In this document: in pieces, positions 29,101 through 37,407 of the stretch
How positions within the stretch are numbered: the first letter of the stretch is position 1
Layout: every line of letters starts with the position of its first letter
Origin: Makana argininalis_B
GTDB taxonomy: Bacteria; Pseudomonadota; Gammaproteobacteria; Enterobacterales; Enterobacteriaceae
DNA length: 64,000 nt
Direction of reading: 5' to 3'
Assembly: GCA_044442785.1 (NCBI GenBank)
Contig: JBISJT010000001.1
Span: 212,619 to 276,618 of the forward strand
Notes under the pieces: generated by a model
Databases searched by the model: none
The model's input: the letters and a program-made list of their open reading frames with translations, nothing else
Told to the model about the DNA's origin: nothing
Made by a program: the position numbers and the translations under genes

Positions 29101-29471
29101 TTTTTTAAAATGTCATTTTTATTTAAAAAAAATTTAACTTTATTAAAATGTTTATCATCTACTAAATTAGGTATTAAAGACATAATTTTCCATGTCATAA
29201 TATATTTATTATAAATATATTTATATTTAACTTTAGGAAATATATTTGAAATCATAGTCCATATAAATTTAGAAATAGTTATAAATTTTATATTTGCATA
29301 TATACCAAGTTCTTCTGATAATTTTATTTTTATCCATTTTGAAATATTTTTATTTTTAACTACTATTATCTCTGGTTTCAAAGGATCAATGTCTTTTTTT
29401 TTAAAAGATATTAGTAAAGACATAATGATTTTAAGCATATCTGTATCATTTGAATGATATATTATAAACAT
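26118..29471 (-). CDS. recC: RecC subunit of exonuclease V
   Basis: RecC holds RecB and RecD together, splits the DNA strands and scans for Chi. The 1117-residue product (E. coli 1122) aligns from IYHSNDTDMLKIIM with PEIIVVKNKNISKWIKIKLS through the helicase-like fold (FIFGISSMPPIYIKLLELLG, DIIVMAPNI) to the nuclease-like C-terminal region. It is long, uninterrupted and in E. coli order upstream of recB. Divergence is considerable, so Chi specificity cannot be inferred. A full-length recC argues the complex is still used even though recD is decaying. Confidence 0.95.
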   Translation of the reverse strand: MFIIYHSNDTDMLKIIMSLLISFKKKDIDPLKPEIIVVKNKNISKWIKIKLSEELGIYANIKFITISKFIWTMISNIFPKVKYKYIYNKYIMTWKIMSLIPNLVDDKHFNKVKFFLNKNDILKKFKFSSSLSYIFNQYLIYRPDWLKSWMKGKLIYGLSEEQIWQSCLWRKLIKKKTNFNELILQNYDNFDFIKKIIDKKNKKKIKLPHRAFIFGISSMPPIYIKLLELLGNYMDVHNMIINPCKDYWGDIENLNFFEKKINKYIKESNKIVYLKDKKENIFLQNINKYNLENYFLSSLGKKCKEYIYLISNLNRTIEINAFIKPNKNNILSLIKKDIFFFPNYSLQNEKNSHFSKISKRIIKITDFSISINACNSFYKEIKILYDKLLILMSKDSTLKPQDIIVMAPNINNYLPSIESIFKKYNLKNHLPFYISDVKSKKINSISQAFIKLLDLPFIKLSTKDILRLLEVKSISYKFNIQNKEIDILKKWILESGIKIELDEEKNNNKLINNFNSLNSCDFEINRMFLGYAMKSNYGYWNKILPYNKTYGVSYVLLGNFYDLINKIKYLKKKLLKPKKIKSWFPIYNVIISSFFCATSYEEKNIFILIKSTWKKILNNCLKSKFKEKISIKLIKEELFNLINKKKIIKNFLFGKINFCNLKSMCSVNFRVVCILGINDNILIKNNYKNNFNLIYKHPRIGDKNILEDYKYIFLESILSSSDIFYVSFIGNDIKNNNINTNSRFVNELMDYISKNFYIEGDQYLEEKKIINNVIKHIFKFHDKKNYLKQNIFNYKKKFFNFKKNFINFKNDLSLNSKLLLNCKNKILQLKDIILFYKNPIKTWFIKNLGIYFNESSIENLYQKKYINNIYKTFIIKEKILNLMIKKKNIIKIFNEIKYSGLLPYGIFGEIFFLEQYNKLINLYKKIQMFNISKRKILEIYLNFKNIKIIGWIYYFSNNGIVKWSTKKMTIKDGFILWIEHLIYCSSGGTNNSIMFFINGEWNFEPVKKIKAKNLLIYYILGYLKGILEPLLLFYNASNIWKKYCYNHKNKTLNKNINIKKKVKEKIIKYYNQKKEFYSEYNNIYIKKIIKNLNKKNINEMIFLFEKYLLPMLKFNKI

Positions 29472-29543
29472 TTTATTATAAGTTAATTTATATTTATATT
29501 AAATTTAAATTAATTATTTAATTTATAAATTAAATTTATTAAT

Positions 29544-29617
29544 TAGCTACGACAGGAATTGAACCTGTGACCTCAGCGTTATGAGTGCTGTGCTCTTACC
29601 AACTGAGCTACGTAGCT
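29544..29617 (-). tRNA. metT: tRNA-Met (CAT), elongator type
   Basis: On the minus strand the 74 bases fold into a cloverleaf: acceptor AGCTACG/CGTAGCT, D arm AGCTCAGTTGGTAAGAGC, anticodon loop CTCATAA and T arm ACAGG TTCAATT CCTGT. It matches the elongator tRNA-Met of E. coli rather than the initiator, which has a 5' C-A mismatch. The anticodon stem has one A-C mismatch at its inner pair. CCA is not encoded. It is last in a Leu-Gln-Met cluster like E. coli leuW-glnU-metU. Confidence 0.93.
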
Positions 29618-29644
29618 TTAAATATATTTAATTATATAAATTTT

Positions 29645-29717
29645 CTGGGGTACCAGGATTCGAACCTGGGAAATGACGGGATCAAAACCCGCTGCCTTTC
29701 CTCTTGGCTATACCCCA
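29645..29717 (-). tRNA. glnU: tRNA-Gln (TTG)
   Basis: Minus-strand cloverleaf with acceptor TGGGGTA/TACCCCA and discriminator G, anticodon stem-loop GCGGG TTTTGAT CCCGT giving anticodon TTG, and T arm CCAGG TTCGAAT CCTGG. It resembles E. coli glnU. The U1-A72 type acceptor pair used by glutaminyl-tRNA synthetase is present; glnS is nearby at 31476. CCA is not encoded. Confidence 0.95.
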
Positions 29718-29721
29718 TAAT

Positions 29722-29803
29722 TACGGGAGGCGAGATTTGAACTCGCATGCATATAAGCGTCAGAATCTAAATCTGATGCGTATTCCATTTTCGCCACTCC
29801 CGT
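29722..29803 (-). tRNA. leuW: tRNA-Leu (TAG)
   Basis: Minus-strand class II tRNA of 82 bases: acceptor ACGGGAG/CTCCCGT, anticodon stem-loop TCAGA TTTAGAT TCTGA (anticodon TAG), a long variable arm and T arm GCGAG TTCAAAT CTCGC. It resembles E. coli leuW, except that the first acceptor pair is A-T rather than G-C. CCA is not encoded. It is the promoter-proximal member of the three-tRNA cluster. Confidence 0.95.
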
Positions 29804-30027
29804 TTGTAATAATTTTATTTATACTTATTCTTTAATTAAATATTTTTATATAAATACTAAATATATATATAAAATTATAATTTTTATAATTAAAACATAA
29901 TATTTATATATAATCAAGTTTTTATTATAATTTTTAAATTTTTTTTAAATATTTTTTATTTAATTTTATATATATTATTTTTAATTTTTGAAAATTAAAT
30001 TCAATTTTTTTTAACAATTAAAAATTA

Positions 30028-30771
30028 TTAAGCAGGATTAGGGATATCAATAAAAGACACGTCGAGATTATATTTATTAAATAACCACTCACCTAATGAT
30101 TTTATTCCAAATTTTTCTGTAGAATAATGACCAGCTGAATATAAATGCAATTTATTTTCTTTAGCAAAATTTACACATTGTTCAGATCTATCTCCTGTTA
30201 TAAAAGCATCTATTTTTTGATTTACAATTATTTCAATAAATTTTTGTCCACTACCAGAACATAAAGCTACTGTGTTTATAAAATCAGAACTTGTTTTTCC
30301 ATAATAAAAAATATCATTATTTAAATTAATTTCTAATTTTTTTTTTAATTCTTTACCACTCAATGATTTATAAAATACACCTTTTAAAACTAAAGGATGT
30401 ATAAAATCAATAATATTTATTTTTAAAATATTTGCTAATTGTACATTATTTCCAAATTTATTATTATAATCTAAAGGCAAATGCCATGTATACAAATTAA
30501 TATCATTAATTAATATTTTTTTGAAATGATGACGTTTCATTCCTAATATTTTAATATTTTCATTTTTCCAAAAATAACCGTGATGAACTATAATTGCATC
30601 AGCATTTTTTTCAATAGCTATTTCTAGTAATGTTTTACAAGAAGTCACTCCTGTTATTATTTTTTTTATTTCTTTACGTCCTTCTATTTGTAATCCATTT
30701 GGACAATAATCTTTTATTGATTTATTAAAGAGTTGTTTATTTACTAAATTTTCTAGTTCAATATTTAACAT
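30028..30771 (-). CDS. ybgI: NIF3/YbgI family metal-binding protein
   Basis: The family forms ring-shaped hexamers with a dinuclear metal site; the reaction is unsettled (annotated as GTP cyclohydrolase 1 type 2 homolog). The 247-residue product, equal in length to E. coli YbgI, has DYCPNGLQIEGRKEIKKIIT, the metal-binding AIIVHHGYFW, and AGHYSTEKFG near the C-terminus. An in-frame ATG 8 codons upstream exists (30795), but alignment with MKNTELEQLI of E. coli supports the start MLNIELENLV used here; neither has a clear ribosome-binding site. Divergent from fldA. Confidence 0.9.
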   Translation of the reverse strand: MLNIELENLVNKQLFNKSIKDYCPNGLQIEGRKEIKKIITGVTSCKTLLEIAIEKNADAIIVHHGYFWKNENIKILGMKRHHFKKILINDINLYTWHLPLDYNNKFGNNVQLANILKINIIDFIHPLVLKGVFYKSLSGKELKKKLEINLNNDIFYYGKTSSDFINTVALCSGSGQKFIEIIVNQKIDAFITGDRSEQCVNFAKENKLHLYSAGHYSTEKFGIKSLGEWLFNKYNLDVSFIDIPNPA

Positions 30772-30942
30772 ATAAATTTTATAAAATAAAAACATTAAAG
30801 TATAAATTTTATTAATAAATTTTTAAATATTTTAATTTATTAAAATAATAAATTATTATATACTATTTAATAAAACTAAATAATATTTTTAAAAAAAATA
30901 TTAAAAAAAATTTATTAATTTAGATTAAATGGATTAAATTTT

Positions 30943-31458
30943 ATGACTAAAATAGGTATTTTTTATGGAAGTGATACTGGTAATACTGAAAAAATAGCTA
31001 ATATAATTAATAATATTTTAGGAAAAAAAAAATCAGATATTTTTAATATATCAGAAACTAATAAAGAAGATATAGAAAAATATGATAAAATATTATTAGG
31101 AATATCTACATGGTATTATGGAGAATCACAATGTGATTGGGATGATTTTTTTCCAACTATCAAAAAAATTAATTTTAAAAACAAAATTTGTGCTATATTT
31201 GGATGCGGCGATCAAGAAAATTACCCTGAATATTTTTGTGATGCAATGGGTATATTAGGTAATATTATTAAATTAAAAGGAGCTAATATTGTTGGAAAAT
31301 GGTCAACAAAAGGATATAAGTTCTTAAATTCAAAATGTCTAATAAATAAAAAATATTTTATAGGTTTAACTATTGATGAAGATACACAACCTGAACTTAC
31401 ATATTCAAGAATAAAAATTTGGATTAATAAAATTATTAAAGAAATGAATATAAATTAA
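30943..31458 (+). CDS. fldA: Flavodoxin 1
   Basis: FldA is an FMN electron carrier serving biotin synthase, methionine synthase reactivation and IspG/IspH. The 171-residue product (E. coli 176) shows the FMN phosphate loop GIFYGSDTGNTEKIANII, the isoalloxazine-stacking STWYYGESQCDWDDFF, and IFGCGDQENYPEYFCDA. E. coli fur, the usual upstream neighbour, is absent. It converges with glnS with 17 bases between the stops. Confidence 0.96.
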   Translation: MTKIGIFYGSDTGNTEKIANIINNILGKKKSDIFNISETNKEDIEKYDKILLGISTWYYGESQCDWDDFFPTIKKINFKNKICAIFGCGDQENYPEYFCDAMGILGNIIKLKGANIVGKWSTKGYKFLNSKCLINKKYFIGLTIDEDTQPELTYSRIKIWINKIIKEMNIN

Positions 31459-31475
31459 TTTTTTAATTTAATAAG

Positions 31476-33140
31476 TTATAACTTTTTAATTCTTGATGGA
31501 AGTTTCGTTGTTAAGTTAAAAATAGGGTTAATAAAAGAAAAATCTTTATTATCTGCATAAAAATAACCCTCTCTTTCAAATTGAATATTTTTTTTAATAT
31601 CTATATTTAATATATTGTATTCAGCAAATCCATTAAATATTTTAATAGATTTTTTATTAAAATAATTTATACAATCTTTATAAGAATTTGGTGTTTTGAT
31701 AATAAATAATTTATCATAAATTCTAAATTCTACTGGTAAATTTTTTTTAACAGAAACCCAATGAATAATGCTTTTTGTTTTTCTTATGTTTTTATTTTTA
31801 TTACTAATAGAATTAGGATCATGACAACAAAATATAGTTGAAATATTACCATATTTATCCTTAATAAAAGATTTAGCTTTAATAATATAAGAATATCTTA
31901 AACGAACTTCTTTACCTATAGATAATCTATTGTATCCAATATTTGGTTTTTCTTGGAAATCATTTTTATTTATAAAAATTTCTTTACTAAATAAAACTTC
32001 TCTAACCCCCATTTCTGGTTTATTAGGATGATTTTTCATATAAATAATTTTTTCATAATCACATTCTAAAGTTACTATGATTAATTTAACTGGATTAACA
32101 ACAGCCATTAAACGAATTGCTTTGTCATTTAAATCTTTTCTTAAACAATTTTCTAAAATAGATATACTTATGTTATTTTCTTGTTTTGAAATTCCAATTG
32201 TGTTACAAAAATTTCGTATTGAATTTGGTGTATAACCTCTACGTCTAAGTCCTGAAATGGTAGGAAATCTAGGATCATCCCAATTTTTAACAAGTTTTTT
32301 TTTAATAATATAATTTAAATAACGCTTAGATATTATTGAGTTATTTATTTTTAATTTAGAAAATTCATATTGTTTAGGAATAATTTTATCATTAGATATA
32401 TTTTTTAAAATCCAATTATATAAAATTCTATTATTTTGAAACTCTAAAGTACATAAAGAATGAGTTATACCTTCTAATAAATCTGAAATACAATGCGCAA
32501 AATCATACATGGGATAAATACACCACTTATTTCCAGTTTGATGATGACTAGTAAATTTTATTCTATATAAAACTGGATCTCTCATTATAATAAAAGAAGA
32601 AGACATATTAATTTTTGCTCTTAAACACATACTATTTTCTTCAAATTCACCATTTTGCATTTTTGAAAAAAGATATAAATTTTCTTTTATGCTTCTATTT
32701 CTATAAGGACTATTTTTTCCATTTTGTTGCAATGTTCCACGATATTTTTTAATTTCTTTAATAGATAATTGATCTACATAAGCTAAACCTTTGTTAATTA
32801 ACTTAATAGCAAATTCTTTCATTTCGTAAAAATAATCAGATGAATATTTAACATCATTATGCCATTTAAATCCTAACCAATTAATATCTTGTTTTATATA
32901 ATTAATATATTTTATGTTTTCTTTAACTGGATTAGTATCATCAAAACGTAGATTGCATTTTCCATTATAATATTTTGCAATACCAAAATTTAAACATATA
33001 GATTTCGCATGACCTATATGTAAATAACCATTAGGTTCAGGAGGAAATCTAGTTTTTATATATTTATTTTTTCCTGATAAAATATCTTTATTAATAATTT
33101 TATAAATAAAATTATTAATTTTATTTTTAATTTGATTCAA
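31476..33140 (-). CDS. glnS: Glutaminyl-tRNA synthetase
   Basis: GlnS charges tRNA-Gln. The product is 554 residues, exactly as in E. coli. The class I HIGH motif is in TRFPPEPNGYLHIGHAKSI, the second motif (E. coli MSKRK) reads ISKRYLNY, and DPVLYRIKF and WCIYPMYDFAHCISD are conserved catalytic-domain stretches. The C-terminal anticodon-binding beta-barrels are complete. The cognate tRNA-Gln is about 2 kb upstream in this window. Confidence 0.97.
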   Translation of the reverse strand: MNQIKNKINNFIYKIINKDILSGKNKYIKTRFPPEPNGYLHIGHAKSICLNFGIAKYYNGKCNLRFDDTNPVKENIKYINYIKQDINWLGFKWHNDVKYSSDYFYEMKEFAIKLINKGLAYVDQLSIKEIKKYRGTLQQNGKNSPYRNRSIKENLYLFSKMQNGEFEENSMCLRAKINMSSSFIIMRDPVLYRIKFTSHHQTGNKWCIYPMYDFAHCISDLLEGITHSLCTLEFQNNRILYNWILKNISNDKIIPKQYEFSKLKINNSIISKRYLNYIIKKKLVKNWDDPRFPTISGLRRRGYTPNSIRNFCNTIGISKQENNISISILENCLRKDLNDKAIRLMAVVNPVKLIIVTLECDYEKIIYMKNHPNKPEMGVREVLFSKEIFINKNDFQEKPNIGYNRLSIGKEVRLRYSYIIKAKSFIKDKYGNISTIFCCHDPNSISNKNKNIRKTKSIIHWVSVKKNLPVEFRIYDKLFIIKTPNSYKDCINYFNKKSIKIFNGFAEYNILNIDIKKNIQFEREGYFYADNKDFSFINPIFNLTTKLPSRIKKL

Positions 33141-33182
33141 TATTAATACCTTTTTTGAAAAATTTTAAATAATTAATTTATT

Positions 33183-33213
33183 AATAATTAATAATTATAA
33201 ATTATTAATTATT
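33183..33213. terminator. Hairpin downstream of rpoD
   Basis: Perfect 14-bp arms (33183-33196, 33200-33213) around a 3-base loop, 23 bases beyond the rpoD stop on its transcribed strand. All A/T. The most likely role is the 3' end of the rpsU-dnaG-rpoD transcript. Confidence 0.45.
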
Positions 33214-33235
33214 GATTTATTTAAACAATATTTAT

Positions 33236-35077
33236 TTAATCATCTAAAAAACTTCTTAATATTTCTGATCTACTAGGATGACGCAGTTTACGTAAAGCTT
33301 TGGCTTCTATTTGACGAATTCTTTCTCGTGTAACTTCAAATTTTTTACCAACTTCTTCTAAAGTATGGTCTGTATTCATATCTATTCCAAACCTCATACG
33401 TAAAACTTTAGCTTCTCTAACAGAAAGACCAGATAATATATTATTTGTAGCATATCTTAAACTATCTGATGCAGCAGAATCTAATGGTAATTCTATATTA
33501 TTATCTTCAATAAAATCACCTAAATGTGAATCTTCATCATTTCCTATTTGTGTTTCCATAGAAATTGGTTCTTTAGCTATTTTTAAAACTTTTCTTATTT
33601 TATCTTCTGAAATCATCATTCTTTCAGATAATTCTTCAGGTGTTGGCTCTCTTCCTAATTCCTGTATAATTTGTCTTGAAATTCTATTCAATTTATTTAT
33701 AGTTTCAATCATATGAACTGGTATTCTTATTGTACGAGCTTGATCAGCAATTGATCTTGTAATAGCTTGACGTATCCACCATGTTGCATAAGTAGAAAAT
33801 TTATAACCACGTTTATATTCAAATTTATCTACAGCCTTCATTAATCCTATATTACCTTCTTGAATAAGATCTAAAAACTGCAAACCTCTATTTATATATT
33901 TTTTAGCTATAGAAATAACAAGACGAAGATTTGATTCAACCATTTCTTTTTTTGCTTTTATGATTTTTGTTTTACCTATAAAAATATGTCTATTGATATT
34001 TTTTAATTGTTGTATTGTTAATTTTGTTTGTTTTTCAATTTTTTTTAATTCAAGTATATTAATACTTATATCTTTATGTATTTTTTTTAAATTAATTGAC
34101 CAATGTGTATTAAAAGATAAAGCATATTTTAACCAATCAATTTTTTTTCTGCTAATATTATATATTTTAATAAAAATTTTTTTTGGCATTTTACATTTAT
34201 AAATACATAAATTCATTATTATACTTTCTTGTATTTTTATTTTATTCATAATCATACTAATATTATTTAAAATAAAATCAAATTGTTTAGGATTTAATTT
34301 AAATTGTCTAAATATATTAGATAGATTTTTAATTTCTATTAATGATTTAAAATGTTCTCTTCCATATTTTTTTATTATTTTTTTTGTTATTTTATTTTGA
34401 ATACTTAATTCTATAAATTTTTTATTTGCTATTTTAAAATTAATTTTGTTAAAATTATTTACTTTTTCTTTACTTTTTTTATTATTTTCTTCTATATCTT
34501 TTAATAAATGTTTTTCTTTTTTAGATAAATCATTTTTAATGTTATTAATACAAAATAATTCTTTAAAATTTTTATCAATTATATTAGATACAATATCAGT
34601 AAATTTTATTTTGCCAGATTGAATTTGTTTATATTTTTTTAATATATAAATTATAGTATTTGGAAATTCAGATATTGATATTTTAATTTGATTTATGCCA
34701 TCTTCTATTCTTTTAGCAATATCTATTTCTTGTTCACGATTTAATAAATCAACTGTTCCCATTTCTTTCATATACATTCTTATTGCATCATTTGTTTTAT
34801 ATATATCATGATCTGAATTTGAAATATATTTATATGATTCTTGTAATATATTTTTATTATAATTATTTTTTTTATTTAAAATTATTTTCTTTGAATTAAT
34901 ATTTTTTTCTATAATTTTTATTCCAATTTTATTAAAAATATTAATTATGTTTTTAATATTATTATTTTTTTTAAAATCATATTTAATATAATTGTTTATT
35001 TGAGAAAAAGTTAAATAACCTTTTTTTTTTCCATTTTTAATAAGTAAATTTATTTTTAATTTTATTTTTTTATTCAT
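33236..35077 (-). CDS. rpoD: RNA polymerase sigma-70 (primary sigma factor)
   Basis: RpoD directs housekeeping transcription. The product is 613 residues, the E. coli length. Region 1.1 is present at the start, region 1.2 has NDAIRMYMKEMG, region 2 has LDLIQEGNIGLMKAVDKFEY and YATWWIRQAITRSIADQART, and region 4.2 has VTRERIRQIEAKALRKLR. The non-conserved insert between 1.2 and 2.1 is also kept, in lysine-rich form. It is third in the rpsU-dnaG-rpoD operon. The perfect -10/-35 box ahead of tRNA-Asn (39994) fits its unchanged specificity. Confidence 0.98.
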   Translation of the reverse strand: MNKKIKLKINLLIKNGKKKGYLTFSQINNYIKYDFKKNNNIKNIINIFNKIGIKIIEKNINSKKIILNKKNNYNKNILQESYKYISNSDHDIYKTNDAIRMYMKEMGTVDLLNREQEIDIAKRIEDGINQIKISISEFPNTIIYILKKYKQIQSGKIKFTDIVSNIIDKNFKELFCINNIKNDLSKKEKHLLKDIEENNKKSKEKVNNFNKINFKIANKKFIELSIQNKITKKIIKKYGREHFKSLIEIKNLSNIFRQFKLNPKQFDFILNNISMIMNKIKIQESIIMNLCIYKCKMPKKIFIKIYNISRKKIDWLKYALSFNTHWSINLKKIHKDISINILELKKIEKQTKLTIQQLKNINRHIFIGKTKIIKAKKEMVESNLRLVISIAKKYINRGLQFLDLIQEGNIGLMKAVDKFEYKRGYKFSTYATWWIRQAITRSIADQARTIRIPVHMIETINKLNRISRQIIQELGREPTPEELSERMMISEDKIRKVLKIAKEPISMETQIGNDEDSHLGDFIEDNNIELPLDSAASDSLRYATNNILSGLSVREAKVLRMRFGIDMNTDHTLEEVGKKFEVTRERIRQIEAKALRKLRHPSRSEILRSFLDD

Positions 35078-35145
35078 AATATAATATCCAATTTATTGAT
35101 ATGAATTTTATTAATTATAAATTATATTTATAAATATTAAATTTT

Positions 35146-36888
35146 TTAATTCTTCACTAAAGATTTATTTAAATACCATATTTTTTTTTTTTCTTTATCA
35201 GTTAGAATGTTATTTCTTCCTTTTATAATTAATAATTCTAATTTTTCTTTTAATATTAAATTATTTAGATTAGATAAAGCATCTAAAAAAGTAATTTTTA
35301 TCATTTTATCAATAATCATATGATTCCAAATTGCTAATTTTTTAATATATAAGTAAAATTTAGTATATCGATAATGTTCTAATAATTGTCCTGTATTTAT
35401 TTTAGGTAATGAATTACATGTTTTAACTATTTCTACAAATAATTTTATACCTGGTTTATTATATTTTTCAATTTTATTTAATTTTGAAACATTAAAAGAA
35501 AGCTTTGGGTATTGAATTACTAAACCTAATAAAGTTTTTAAAATATTTTTTTTAATATTACTTTGAATAATATTGTTATTATATTTTTTTTTAATTGATA
35601 TTAATTTATTTAATTTAAAATCATCAATTATTCCTGTTTTTCGTCCTAATTCTTTTTTTAAAAATAAACGTAATATTTGACATGGTATTTTATTTATTAA
35701 ATTTAAAGATGATCTAACAAATTTTGCTTTACCTTCATAAGTTTTTAAATCTGATGTTATTAATAAATTATCAAATAAAAATTTCGATAAAGGAATTGCA
35801 TGATAAATTCTATCTTCAAATTTTTTTTTACCTATTTTTCTAATTAAAGAATCCGGATCTTCTCCATTTGGTATAAACATAAAACTGATTTTGCGATTAT
35901 CATTTAAATATGATAAAGATTTTTCTAAAAATTGCCAAGCAGCTATTTTACCTGAATTGTCACCATCATAACAACATATTATGTGATCTGTAAATCTATA
36001 TATTAATTTAATATTATCTTTATTTGTATAAGTACCTAAAGAAGATACTGAATATAATATTCCAAATTGAGTTAATGTTACTACATCCATGTAACCTTCC
36101 ACTACTAATATCATAGGAAAGTTATATTTATTTTTTTTAATTTCATATAAACCATATAATTGATTACTTTTATTAAAAATTTCTGTTTCAGGTGAATTTA
36201 AATACTTAGGATTATCATTTTTTAATGATCTTGCTCCAAAGCCTATAACAAAACCTTTATTGTTTCTAATTGGAAACATAATTCTTTCTCTGAAAATATC
36301 AAATAATAAACCTTTTTTATTTTTAAATAATAATCCTGTTTTTTTTATAATTTCAATTGGTAATTTATATTTATTAAAAAAATTAATAATATTATTACCT
36401 GGAGGTGAAAATCCTATAGAAAAATAATTTATTACAGATGAATTAATACCTCTATATTTTAAATACTTATTTGCTTTTAAAAATTTTTTTTTAATTAATA
36501 ATTGATTATAAAATTTGTTTATTTTATCCATTAATTTATATAAAATATTTTTAATTATATTTTTTTTTTTATAATTATAATCAACATTTTCATAAATAAT
36601 TTCTATATTTTGATTAAATGCAAGTTCTTCTATTGAATCGATAAATTTTATTTTTTCAAAATTCATTAAAAAATCTATTACATTTCCATGCGAACCACAA
36701 CCAAAACAATGATAAAATTGTTTTTCATTATTTACAAAAAAAGAAGGATTATTTTCTTTGTGAAAAGGACAAAAAGCTTTTATATATTTACCTTTTTTTT
36801 TTAAATTAATTTTAGATCCTATAATATCAACAATATTTGTTAAATTTAATAACTTATTTATAAACATTTTATTAATTTTATAAGACAT
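35146..36888 (-). CDS. dnaG: DNA primase
   Basis: DnaG makes RNA primers at the fork and interacts with DnaB (encoded at 38544). The 580-residue product (E. coli 581) has the N-terminal zinc ribbon CPFH...YHCFGCGSHGN (residues ~40-65), the RNA-polymerase core with FGARSLKNDNPKYLNSPET, the Toprim ILVVEGYMDVVTL and CCYDGDNSGKIAAW, and a C-terminal helicase-binding region. It is second in the operon, after rpsU. Confidence 0.97.
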   Translation of the reverse strand: MSYKINKMFINKLLNLTNIVDIIGSKINLKKKGKYIKAFCPFHKENNPSFFVNNEKQFYHCFGCGSHGNVIDFLMNFEKIKFIDSIEELAFNQNIEIIYENVDYNYKKKNIIKNILYKLMDKINKFYNQLLIKKKFLKANKYLKYRGINSSVINYFSIGFSPPGNNIINFFNKYKLPIEIIKKTGLLFKNKKGLLFDIFRERIMFPIRNNKGFVIGFGARSLKNDNPKYLNSPETEIFNKSNQLYGLYEIKKNKYNFPMILVVEGYMDVVTLTQFGILYSVSSLGTYTNKDNIKLIYRFTDHIICCYDGDNSGKIAAWQFLEKSLSYLNDNRKISFMFIPNGEDPDSLIRKIGKKKFEDRIYHAIPLSKFLFDNLLITSDLKTYEGKAKFVRSSLNLINKIPCQILRLFLKKELGRKTGIIDDFKLNKLISIKKKYNNNIIQSNIKKNILKTLLGLVIQYPKLSFNVSKLNKIEKYNKPGIKLFVEIVKTCNSLPKINTGQLLEHYRYTKFYLYIKKLAIWNHMIIDKMIKITFLDALSNLNNLILKEKLELLIIKGRNNILTDKEKKKIWYLNKSLVKN

Positions 36889-36926
36889 ATTTTTCTAAAA
36901 ATAGTTAGTTTTTATGTTTAAATAAA

Positions 36927-36987
36927 ATATTTAAAACTAGAATTTTTTTATAAAAAAATATTAATTACTAATACTAGTTTTAAATAT
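36927..36987 (-). terminator. Nested hairpin between rpsU and dnaG
   Basis: Arms ATATTTAAAACTAG (36927-36940) and CTAGTTTTAAATAT (36974-36987) pair over 14 bp around a 33-base loop that contains its own T7-AT-A7 hairpin. E. coli has an internal terminator at the same place that lowers dnaG expression relative to rpsU. Location and structure suggest that this control is kept; that is inference. Confidence 0.5.
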
Positions 36988-37001
36988 ATTATATATTAAT
37001 T

Positions 37002-37217
37002 TTAATATAAACGTTTTTTTTTAAAATAATTTCTTGACATTTTTTTAATATGACGTTTAATGGCAGAAGATTTTGCTCTTTTTCTTTTAGTAGTTGGTTT
37101 TTCATAAAATTCTCTTTTGCGAAATTCAGATATTATTCCTGCTTTTTCACAAGATCGTTTAAATCTTCTTAATGCTACTTCAAATGGTTCGTTTTCATAT
37201 ATTATTATTGATGGCAT
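37002..37217 (-). CDS. rpsU: 30S ribosomal protein S21
   Basis: S21 binds near the anti-Shine-Dalgarno region of 16S rRNA and aids initiation. The 71-residue product (E. coli 71) begins MPSIIIYENEPFEVALRRFK and has RSCEKAGIISEFRKREFYEK. An in-frame ATG 5 codons further upstream would give 76 residues, but GGAG lies 9 bases before the start used here and alignment supports it. It is the first gene of the macromolecular synthesis operon, divergent from tsaD as in E. coli. Confidence 0.96.
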   Translation of the reverse strand: MPSIIIYENEPFEVALRRFKRSCEKAGIISEFRKREFYEKPTTKRKRAKSSAIKRHIKKMSRNYFKKKRLY

Positions 37218-37407
37218 TTTAATATACTCCATATATTAATTTATTATTTATTTATATATTAAATATAATATTTTTTTTATTTTATCAAAATTATTAAATT
37301 AAAAAAAATTAAAAAAAATGAATTAAAAATATAATTTTTAATTATATATAATTTATTATAATTAAATTTTAAAATTATATAAAGTTAATAAAAATGGTTT
37401 GAAGGAA

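Noticed and set aside
29544..29617. tRNA-Ile with a lysidine-modified CAT anticodon
   Set aside because: The body closely matches elongator tRNA-Met of E. coli and the cluster order fits leuW-glnU-metU.
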